A DNA stretch of 64,000 nucleotides from Stomorhina lunata (lineage: Eukaryota > Arthropoda > Insecta > Diptera > Rhiniidae), in contig OW121740.1 in assembly GCA_933228675.1 (NCBI GenBank), positions 35,384,292 to 35,448,291 on the forward strand. Direction: 5' to 3'. Each line of letters opens with the position of its first letter. Position 1 is the first letter of the stretch. The notes beneath the pieces were generated by a model. The model did no database searches. It saw only the letters and a program-made list of their open reading frames with translations, and was not told the origin of the DNA. Below are positions 55,786 to 64,000 of the stretch, one piece after another. The translations under genes and the position numbers were made by a program.

Positions 55786-56978
55786 CCTATTATTTATAAA
55801 TAATATGGCTTATGAGTATTTTTGGAAAAACTCGAGATGGATCTATTTATGTAGGCAAACAAAGCAATAAAATAATTTCATTCTTTAGATCTCAATAACA
55901 TAATTAATCTGGCAACGATCTGATTAAGTACACATATACATACTTATACATATATTTATTATAACATTTTTTATACAGATGTCAAAAGACTAACATTTCC
56001 ACACTCGTATGTCGGTGTGTTGAATTGCACTATCACAAGAGCAACAAAGAGAGAGATATTAATATTGTGGTAAATATAACTGTATGAAAAGTATTCACCA
56101 CAATTACAATAAACAAACATCAACAAACAAACAAACACCCCATAGAATATCCCACCATCCTCCCACAATAATACTACCATCATTTATTTAAGCCAAATTT
56201 TTAGTAGCAACAAAATTTAAACAACATTTTTTTGCTATAAATTTTTTGCTAAAAATCTGAATATTTTTACGTTATTTCTTTTTTTCTTGTTGAAGCAAAA
56301 GAGAGATTTTCATTCATGATTCGTTATGCGCACTTGAGTTTTTGCTCTCCCATTTTTTCGGGTGATGCTGATGCTTTCGTTGGGCTGCTAACGCTAACAA
56401 AACAATAACTAAAGGCCTTGGAAGCTAAAGTGTAATCAAGAGACCCAGTTAAAACACCCCCTAATATTTGTGGGTACATTAGCACTAATGATGATTGAAA
56501 TGTATTGTTTTTTAACTCAGACATTTTTACATACACACACACACACACACATAACAACTTTCAGATATTCTCATATTTAAATACACACAAATATCCTTTT
56601 GTATACTTGTAATATACACACGTGCTTACTCTGTGTTCAAATGTATGTAAGTTTAGATTTTGTAAACTTTTTTCGGATTTTCTCTCTGTAACCTTTTGCT
56701 TGTTATCGTGTGGGTGGGTGGGCTGTCGAAACGGGTTATTATTGGTTCATATTTTTGTAACATTTTCATAATGGAGTTTATATTTGCTTTTTATATTTTA
56801 ATACTAAATCCATGTTTTAATAATCTCTATATCATTTACATATTTCTTTTGGTAAATTTTAAAAGTAATTAATTTTATATTATTTTTTTATGTACATTAA
56901 AAATATATGGTCCTTGTCCAAATTTTAAAGGGAATTCTCCATTAGTTTCGACTTTTTAATTGAGGTTTAAAGTTATCA
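55786..56978. other. Possible unique sequence, no gene seen
   Basis: Includes a CA repeat at 56530-56552 and TGGGTGGGTGGG near 56710. No frame with a recognisable domain. Probably host non-coding DNA. Confidence 0.4.
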
Positions 56979-57104
56979 ATTTTTACCAGAGACCGAATAT
57001 TGTTTTATTTTTTAAATGAATCAAGTATAAATATCATTGCCGATGAAAATTTATTTTCATTTCGATCGATGAATAAAAATGAGGGATTTAAATTTGAAAT
57101 ATAT

Positions 57105-57231
57105 CCCAGCAAAACTTTGGTAATGGCAAGTACTCTGATAACTGGTTACATTCTAATGACTACAACATACCCTCCGAATAAATAATAAGTTGTTACAAAA
57201 GTACTTATCTTATATTCTTAAACGAGCAATA

Positions 57232-57313
<82 letters not shown>

Positions 57314-59880
57314 TATATATATATATATCGCTCTAACGATTTTGATAAAATTTGGACAATGGGTATCTTTTTTGATGTATAGGTCGAAGAAGAAGGGACT
57401 TTTGGTACTTTTACCTCTAAGAGGGTAAAAACGGGTAAAAAGGGGAAAAAATCGAAAACGCTATGTCTCCTAAAGTAATAGGTATAGAAACAAAATTAAA
57501 ATTACGTTTTAAACAGCTTTGAAAATAAGCGGACAGGTGTTTGGTACTTTTTTGAAACTATGTCCGATAGGGGGTAAAAAAGGGTGAAAATAGTTTTTTT
57601 GGCACCTTTTCAACCCACTCTTATATTTTAAACTAAAGAATATAGAATAAAACTTGGTACTGCAATCAATAGATGTAAAAAAAACATGAAACACGTATTT
57701 GGTACTTTTTTGATTTTGGAGCCAAAATGGGTAAAATAGGGATAAAATGATAACTTAACATCTCCAAAGTAATATGAATACATTATGTTAAATGCGTTTT
57801 AAAAAAATGTACCGAATTCAATTGGCACCAAAAAAGTACCAAATATATATATGGAACTTTTAGAAATTAGGGAATAAAAAGGGGGAAAAATTAGTATTAT
57901 TTTAAACAAATGAATGTTTGTCTGTATGTATGTTCTTTATAGAATAGTAAACTGTGAATTTGATTGTGTTATGCTCTTTAGCGAAGATGTTGCGGATAAG
58001 CCGGCGAAGGTTTTAAAGTTGATAAGACTAATTTCCGACAGATGGCGCCACTGAAAATTACTAAAAATTAATTAAATCGTAAACTGTACATTTGATCATG
58101 CTATGATCTTTAGCAAAGTTGTAGCGCATGAGCCGACGAAGGCTTTTTAGTTGGTATGAATAATTTCCGACAGGTGGCGCTACAGAAACTTACTTAAAGT
58201 CAATTTAATCGTAATCTGTACATTTAATCATGCTACAATCTTTAGCAAAGTTGTTGCACATGAGCCGACGAAGGTTTCTTAGTTGGTATGAAGAAATTTC
58301 GACAGGTGGCGCTACTGAAATTTACTCAAAGTCAATTTAATCGTATGCTGTACATTTAATCATGCTATAATCTTCAGCAAAGTTGTTACGGATAAGCCGA
58401 AGAAGGTTTATGAATTGCAATAAGCAAAGTCCGACAGGTGGCGCCACAGAAAACTACTCAAAATGAATTAAATCGTAAACTGTGCATTTGATCAGACTAT
58501 AATATTTAGCAAAATTGTTGCGCATGAGTCGACAGAGGTTTCTGTTGATATGAATAATTTCCAAAATTATTCAAAATGAGTTAAACTGTAAACTATGCAA
58601 ACTATGTGTTGGTCGGACAAAATAAATCAAATTATTCAAAATTAACTGAATATTTCTACAATGTCTTTCCTCTAAATTTATTTTAGCACTTTATAATATA
58701 AAATATATAAAAATTTCCTCAAAATGCTTATCATAAAGCTCCGAGCAAGGCTCGGTCTACCAGGTACTTTGTAATTAAGATGGTAATTTAAACTGAATGG
58801 CCCCGGTTCAAATCCCACCAAGGGCAACAATTTTTTTTAGTTTTTTTTTTATTAAAAGAGTCTTTTTAAAAGATTTTTGAATTTTAAGAACTTAAATATT
58901 ACTTTCTGTAAAAAAAAAATTGGAAAACTAACTCACGGTAATGAAAAAATACCATCATGAGTCAATTTTGATTATGTAGGGGATGTTGGATACCCAACAC
59001 GATTCTAATTGGTCTTAACTTGTTAAGCCCAACTTATCTGGATCATCCTTCATCTCAACTGTGGACAAAGAACTCCTAGTGGTATCACCCATTAATATAG
59101 TGAGCTAACATGTACCGAGAGTTGTCCCATAAGATCGATAAAAATGGGTTAGGATTACGGACTAGTAACCCTCTCTTGAAAAAAATGCTGTTAAAGGAGG
59201 ATGTCCGAAACTTCGATAAAAAGACCAAGTAGAGGAACATTTTTCAAAGCTTGGCCTATAAAATTGGAGAATATTCGCACAAGATCGAAATTCATGGAAT
59301 TCTAAAATATCCCCGGACTTTGACCTTAACAGGTTGCAACTGTAGTCCATTTAAGAAAGTAAGAGTCAATCTTATGTAAGATTTAAATTGTTTAAGTTTT
59401 AAAATAAATGAAAAAAAATTTTTATTGTTTATTAAATGCAAAAAATCGTATAAAAATATTTTTCCAAAAATTACAACAAAGCAAAAAAAGGGGGAAAAAC
59501 AAAGTTATTGTCACATGATTTTGGATCTAAAAATAAAAATTGTTTATATTAATTATAAGCTGCTAAGTTTTCAACATATGAAGTAGCTCAGTGGAAGAGT
59601 CTCTGCCTAGCAGTCGGAGGGTCTGGGTTCGAGGCCCCATGGGGTCATAAAAAAAATTTTGTATTTCGTTTAAAAATATATGTTTTTAATAAAACAACAA
59701 CAAAAAAGTTGTTGCTGTTGTTGTTGTTGCTTTCAAATTACTTTTCTGCAATTGGTAAGTACTTGCCTCCAATGACATCCCCATGTTAATGTAATGACTT
59801 AAACAGCGAATGAGTAAGTAGTTCGTGTTCAATAGTTTAACTGTTTAACTCATTATTTGGTAATGAAAAGTTTTACTGGG
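57105..59880 (-). mobile_element. TIR element Y3, interrupted by X2
   Basis: Inverted relative to Y1/Y2: starts CCCAGCAAAACTTTGG and ends AAAAGTTTTACTGGG. About 1.2 kb without X2. Contains the tRNA-like module at 59581-59647 (plus), GTTGTTGCTGTTGTTGTTG and the non-LTR tail (58985-59350). A second, partial end of Y follows immediately at 59881. Confidence 0.85.
57209..58768 (+). mobile_element. HINE-type element X2 (about 1.56 kb)
   Basis: TTATATTCTTAAACGAGCAA, TA tract (57235-57328), body with GGGTAAAAACGGG, TTTGGTACTTTTTTG and CGGACAGGTGTTTGG, five-unit 130-bp array, hairpin CCGAGC-aag-GCTCGG and CAGGTACT. Y1/Y2 provide the empty site: AGTACTTAT then TTGTAATTAAG, so it inserted between two T without duplication. 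Close to X1 without H1. Confidence 0.87.
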
Positions 59881-60168
59881 AGTCTCTGCCTAGCAGTCGG
59901 AGGGTCTGGGTTCAAGCCCCCATGTTGTCATAAAAAAAATGTTGTATTTCGTTTCAAAATATATTTTTTTAAATACAACAACAAAAAAGTTTTTGTTGTT
60001 GTTTTCAAATTGCTTGCCCAAGTCATTACTTTTCTGCAATTGGTAAGTACTTGCCTCCAACGACATCCCCATGTTAATGTAATGACTTAAACAGTGAATG
60101 AGTAAGTAGTTCGTTTTCAATAGTTTAGCTGTTTAACTCATTATTTGGTAATGAAAAGTTTTGCTGGG
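59881..60168 (-). mobile_element. Partial tandem copy of the Y terminus
   Basis: Begins inside the tRNA-like module (AGTCTCTGCCTAGCAGTCGG) and runs to a second terminus AAAAGTTTTGCTGGG at 60168. Same orientation as Y3 and directly abutting its end. About 288 bp. Confidence 0.8.
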
Positions 60169-60497
60169 TAAATATCCCTCACGATGAAAATTTTAAATAT
60201 CTTTAACGATAAATATCCGAACAGAAAAATATTTTATTGATTGTTTTATTTTTGAACTTCTATTTTGACTTTGAAAAAATAAAATATTTTTGAATTTTTA
60301 AAATTTGCAACAATGAATGTATGAATATGTTTTCAATTATTGCAATGTTTTAGGACATCGAAGTTAAACCTATTAGTCCTAATGGAACTATTGTTGTTTT
60401 CTTTGCTCGCAAAACCATTTCAACATAAAATTTGCAACAATAATTAAATTTATTGTTATTTAAACGTCCTAAAGACTTTTTATACCAGGACAAATCT

Positions 60498-60700
60498 TTT
60501 TCTTCTGTCACCCTTGACTCGCAGTGGAGCATAGGGCCTGGGAGGATGCAGCAATTGCCTGGCGTCTCTAGCTACCAGGTAAGAACTGTATCCAATTCCC
60601 ACTCTAACCTTCTCGTGGTACATCCTGGAAACCTGAGCAACCTAGTTTTAGATGCGGTAAACAACCCGTATGGGATTCTAGGTCAGGGCTAATATAAAAG
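60498..60700. repeat. Non-LTR-related 3' block inside the hAT element
   Basis: CTTGACTCGCAGTGGAGCAT then AGGGCC matches the blocks at 21440-21470 and 35590-35612. The following 150 bp (CTACCAGGTAAGAAC, CTCTAACCTTCTCGTGGTAC) have no domain I can name; the 79-residue frame is unconvincing. Confidence 0.35.
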
Positions 60701-61639
60701 GGAGTTATCTTAGAGCCATTCCAATGTATATGGTCTATGGGCCAAGGATAATTGTACTTGGTAAAGTACGAAAATGCAGTTCAACATATTAGTTGCGGCT
60801 GACGCCCACAGTCACGGATCGAGCGGCTCGCTATACAAACGTGACTTGTGTCTTTGGAACCATCACCCATCGACTTAGCACTTACGATGTTTTAAGCATG
60901 GAAAGAAACAACATTACAGAATATACTACTTAAAGGGGTAATAATGTGAGAAATCCGCCTGCTGAGGCAGTTGGCGCAAGGATTTTGGAGTGGCCTAAAC
61001 TATGCAAGAACATTATGATGAATAAAACCAGGATAAATACGGAAATAAAATTTGAATATTTTCTATCAACATTTTTTTCATCGGATGAAAAAAGATGAAA
61101 ATTATTTTGAACTGATAAATATCCCAAACGATTTTTTTATTTTTTATTTTCATCGGATTGAAAAACGATACAAAATTTTTCGAGCAATTAAAAATCTTTA
61201 GGGATTTTTATTATTTTGTTAACTTCAATGATTGTTTTTGTATGGATTCAAAAATGAAAATATTGTTTTAAAAGTATTAATGTTCGGTCTCTGATTTTTA
61301 CTATTTTTATCAAACTTTAAAACCGATAAAGAAAATAAAATTTACAAACGTTTCAAGAGGAATGACTTAAGATTCTTAGGTCAAGGGCTATAACGCATAA
61401 TTTTTATTTTCCAAGGACCATCTAGTGAAACTGCGGGTACGCAAAATGCGAAGCACAGTGTAAGATTAAGCCATTCTAGGAAGACAGAATTAAATATCTT
61501 TAAAAAATGAATTTTGGTACAAGTTGTCACTAGGCCAATATGTACCATTGTAAAAAAAAAAAAAAAAATGGCCGACATTGGACCACTGCCACGCCCACAT
61601 CTCATTTTTGAATAATCAAAAAGTAAAAAAGCAGTGAGA

Positions 61640-62660
61640 ATAAAATTTTTCTATAAATATTTCATATCGCAATTTTTTTTTTTTATCAAAATTTTATACC
61701 TTAAAATTTTCTATAAAAATTTAATTACGAAAACTTTTCTATAAAAATTTTATGACGAAAATTTTTCTTTAAAAATTTATATCCGAAAATTTTTCTATAA
61801 AAATTTTATATAGAAACTTTTACATTAACCCCTAGCGACACGATTTAATTTCGAAGAAACATTTTAATTTACATTTAATTTACTAAATATGCGGCGGGCA
61901 TAGCCCGTCAATTTCGAATTTGGCATAGAAAATGTTTGCGGGCGACACTCGTCATTTCTCCTTAAGGAGTTAACAAATTTTCTAAAAAAATTTTATATCG
62001 AAAATTCTTTTTTTTATAAAAAATTTTATAACAAAGATTTTTCTATAAAAATTTCGTAACGAAAATTATTATACAAAAATTTCATAACGAAAATTTTTCT
62101 ATAAAAATTTTGCATCAAAAATTTTTCTATAAAAATTTCGTAACGAAAATTTTTCTATAAAAATTTTATAACGAAAATTTTTCTATAAACATTTTATAAC
62201 GAAAATTTCATAACTAAAATTTTTTTACAAAAATTTCATAATGAAAATTTTTCTATAAAAATTTCGTAACGATAATTTTTTTATAAAAATTTCATAACGA
62301 ACATTTTTCTATAAAAATTTCATAATTAAAATTTTTTTACAAAAATTTCATGACGAAAATTTTTCTATAAAAATTTTATAACGAAAATGTTTCTACTAAA
62401 ATTTAATAATAAAAATTTTTCTATAAAAATTTTATAATGAAAATTTTTTTTACAAAAATTTTATAACAAAAATTTTTCTATAAAAATTGTATAACAAAAA
62501 TTTTCGTTATGAAATTTTTATAGAAAAATTTCAGTAATGAAAATTTTTCTATAAAAATTTCATAACAAACATTTTTCTATAAAAATTTCATGACTAAAAT
62601 TTTTTACAAAAATTTTATGACGAAAATTTTTCTATAAAAATTTTATAACGAAAATGTTTC
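61640..62660. repeat. 28-bp tandem array (TTTTCTATAAAAATTTCGTAACGAAAAT type)
   Basis: Degenerate units of about 28 bp alternate TTTTTCTATAAAAATTT with CATAACGAAAA / CGTAACGAAAA / TATAACGAAAA. Resembles the edge units of the 31-bp satellite (TTTTTCTATA, TAATGAAAA). Interrupted by the MITE at 61829-61969. Confidence 0.85.
61829..61969. mobile_element. TTAA-flanked MITE, copy 1 (141 bp)
   Basis: TTAA on both sides (61825-61828 and 61970-61973). Ends CCCCTAGCGACACGA and (inverted) CTCCTTAAGGAGAAATGACG. Centre GGCGGGCATAGCCCGTC, a small stem. TTAA and CCC ends point to a piggyBac-related MITE (inference). Confidence 0.65.
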
Positions 62661-62665
62661 TACTG

Positions 62666-62805
62666 TGCCACTTCATATGTTTGAAACGTTGCACCTTATA
62701 ATTTATTTATACAATTCCTATTTTTAAATCGAAAAAAAGGAGTTGTATAAATAAATTATAAGCAGAAAAGTTTTCAACAGTTGAAGTGGTACAGTGGAAG
62801 TGTCT
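62666..62805. repeat. Inverted repeat with arms of about 60 bp
   Basis: ACTGTGCCACTTCATATGTT then CTTATAATTTATTTATACAA faces TTGTATAAATAAATTATAAG and GTTGAAGTGGTACAGTGG, around a spacer of about 25 bp. The right arm runs into the tRNA-like module at 62783, so its 5' flank exists twice, in opposite directions. Confidence 0.75.
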
Positions 62806-62851
62806 GCGGTTAGCAGTCCGTGAGACTTCGGTTCGAATCCGGCCGACTCAA
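62783..62851 (+). repeat. tRNA-like sequence with A and B boxes
   Basis: TGGTACAGTGG (A box) and GGTTCGAATCC (exact B box) with about 35 bp between them, and GCGGTTAGCAGTCCG in the anticodon-arm position. No complete acceptor stem. Probably the head of a SINE, different from the S family and from the Y module. Confidence 0.6.
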
Positions 62852-62863
62852 AAAATTATTTTT

Positions 62864-62937
62864 TATACCCACCATCAAAAAGAATGGGGGGTATATTGAG
62901 ATTGTCATTCCGTTTGTAATTTCCTTAATATTGGTTC
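62864..62937 (+). mobile_element. HINE family B, 5' end fragment (B4)
   Basis: TATACCCACCATCAAAAAGA then TGGGGGGTATATTGAGATTG and TAATTTCCTTAATATTGG match the 5' end of B1 and B3 (inverted). Stops after about 75 bp where unit 2 begins. Confidence 0.75.
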
Positions 62938-63199
62938 ATTATTGGTTTATAACGCATAATTTTTATTTTCCAAGGACCATCTAGTGAAACTGCGGGTACG
63001 CAAAATGCGAAGCACAGTGTAAGATTAAGCCATTCTAGGAAGACAGAATTAAATATCTTTAAAAAATGAATTTTGGTACAAGTTGTCACTAGGCCAATAT
63101 GTACCATTGTCAAAAAAAAAAAAATGGCCGACATTGGACCACTGCCACGCCCACATCTCATTTTTGGATAATCAAAAAGTAAAAAAGCAGTGAGAATAA

Positions 63200-63905
63200 A
63201 ATTTTTCTATAAATATTTCATATCGCAATTTTTTTTTTTTATCAAAATTTTATACCTTAAAATTTTCTATAAAAATTTAATTACGAAAACTTTTCTATAA
63301 AAATTTTATGACGAAAATTTTTCTTTAAAAATTTATATCCGAAAATTTTTCTATAAAAATTTTATTCGAAAATTTTTCTATAAAAATTTTATATAGAAAC
63401 TTTTACATTAACCCCTAGCGACACGATTTAATTTCGAAGAAACATTTTAATTTACATTTAATTTACTAAATATGCGGCGGGCATAGCCCGTCAATTTCGA
63501 ATTTGGCACAGAAAATGTTTGCGGGCGACACTCGTCATTTCTCCTTAAGGGGTTAACAAATTTTCTAAAAAAAATTTATATCGAAAATTCTTTTTTTATA
63601 AAAAATTTTATAACAAAAATTTTTCTATAAAAATTTCGTAACGAAAATTATTATACAAAAATTTCATAACGAAAATTTTTCTATAAAAATTTTGTATCAA
63701 AAATTTTTCTATAAAAATTTCGTAACGAAAATTTTTCTATAAAAATTTTATAACGAAAATTTTTCTATAAAAATTTTATAACGAAAATTTTTCTATAAAA
63801 ATTTCGTAACGATAATTTTTTAATAAAAATTTCATAACGAACATTTTTCTATAAAAATTTTATTCGAAAATTTTTCTATAAAAATTTTATATAGAAACTT
63901 TTACA
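63200..63905. repeat. 28-bp tandem array, second copy
   Basis: Same units as 61640-62660 (TTTTTCTATAAAAATTT with CGTAACGAAAA), interrupted by MITE copy 2. Confidence 0.8.
63412..63552. mobile_element. TTAA-flanked MITE, copy 2 (141 bp)
   Basis: Same as copy 1, with TTAA at 63408-63411 and 63553-63556. The right end here is AAGGGGTTAA, restoring the CCCC of the left end, whereas copy 1 has GGAGTTAA. Confidence 0.65.
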
Positions 63906-63909
63906 TTAA

Positions 63910-64000
63910 CCCCTAGCGACACGATTTAATTTCGAAGAAACATTTTAATTTACACTTAATTTACTAAATATGCGGCGGGCATAGCCCGTCAATTTCGAAT
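63910..64000. mobile_element. TTAA-flanked MITE, copy 3, cut by the window end
   Basis: CCCCTAGCGACACGATTTAA after TTAA (63906-63909), identical to copies 1 and 2 apart from a base near 63955; lies 498 bp after copy 2. Confidence 0.65.

Larger units (their letters stand above)
56987..61293. mobile_element. hAT-like non-autonomous element with nested inserts
   Basis: Ends CAGAGACCGAATATTG and (inverted) CAGAGACCGAACATTA. Flanked by a perfect 8-bp duplication ATTTTTAC (56979-56986 and 61294-61301). CAG ends and an 8-bp duplication indicate hAT. Own sequence is about 56987-57104 plus 60169-61293; the rest is Y3 with X2 and a partial Y. Own parts share GATGAAAATTTT and AAATATCCC motifs on both sides. 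No hAT transposase. Confidence 0.88.
61389..62947. repeat. Tandem duplication, unit 1 (1559 bp)
   Basis: Starts TATAACGCATAATTTTTATT, then GACCATCTAGTGAAACTGCG, CACTGCCACGCCCACATCTC, a 28-bp array, a MITE, more array, a tRNA-like module and a HINE-B scrap. Unit 2 starts with the same sequence at 62948. The 74- and 78-residue minus frames (61381-61605, 62925-63161) are the same non-coding sequence. Confidence 0.85.
62948..64000. repeat. Tandem duplication, unit 2 (runs off the window)
   Basis: Colinear with unit 1 for about 840 bp with small indels (for example a shorter A run near 63112-63123). Then, unlike unit 1, it repeats a 498-bp piece so that a further MITE starts at 63910. Confidence 0.8.

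Noticed and set aside
61381..63161. Duplicated 74/78-residue frames as a small gene family
   Set aside because: They are the two copies of the 1559-bp tandem repeat unit, start in a CCACGCCCAC-type repeat, and cross A/T homopolymers of different length.

Overview
This is a gene-poor, AT-rich stretch of an animal genome that consists almost entirely of transposable elements and satellites. The content points to a cyclorrhaphan fly of the blow fly / house fly type (inference): DINE-1/INE-1-like Helentron-associated elements with TATACCC 5' ends and CTGTC/CCGTC tracts, many mariner-superfamily transposases, tRNA-derived SINEs and a Ty3/gypsy element primed by tRNA-Ser. I found no convincing host protein-coding gene on either strand. 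Nearly every long reading frame belongs to a transposon.

Layout. 1-0.5 kb: array of short perfect palindromes. 1.5-10.2 kb: a non-LTR relic, then Helentron-type elements A1 and B1; B1 was split by a young Ty3/gypsy retrotransposon (5034-9886) with apparently identical 267-bp LTRs, a 5-bp target duplication and a gag-pol frame interrupted by one in-frame stop before integrase. 10.4-13.3 kb: 31-bp satellite of roughly 90 units. 14.3-14.7 kb: solo LTR. 14.7-19.0 kb: element B2, non-LTR 3' tail, hairpin, three decayed mariner relics. 19.6-25.0 kb: SINE, two near full-length copies of one mariner family (M1, M2), and a nest of three TIR elements. 25.0-32.4 kb: more A-type elements and a large inverted-repeat element (FB, 27132-32430) whose arms were separately hit by a mariner (M3) and a Helentron-type element (C1). 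33.2-38.7 kb: a TIR element carrying Helitron-like sequence, and a broken non-LTR reverse transcriptase holding a SINE that itself holds an A-type element. 38.8-45.2 kb: Helitron H1, with canonical TC...CTAG ends and a roughly 580-bp internal tandem repeat, inserted in the TA tract of element X1. 46.3-55.8 kb: TIR element Y (two copies) carrying tRNA-like modules, mariner M4, a head-to-head A/B chimera, non-LTR endonuclease relic, and mariner M5 split by Y2. 57.0-61.3 kb: hAT-like element with a perfect 8-bp duplication, holding Y3, which holds X2. 61.4-64.0 kb: a 1559-bp tandem duplication made of 28-bp arrays and TTAA-flanked MITEs.

The window works as a layered record rather than a pathway. 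Because many elements are present in interrupted and uninterrupted form, ends, target duplications and order of insertion can be read from the sequence itself: gypsy in B1; A4 in SINE S3 in a reverse transcriptase; M3 and C1 in opposite arms of FB; H1 in X1; SINE S4 in Y1; Y2 in M5; X2 in Y3 in hAT. Recurrent themes are non-autonomous rolling-circle elements with internal tandem repeats, and three families of TIR elements beginning 5'-CCC that appear to make only 2-bp target duplications.
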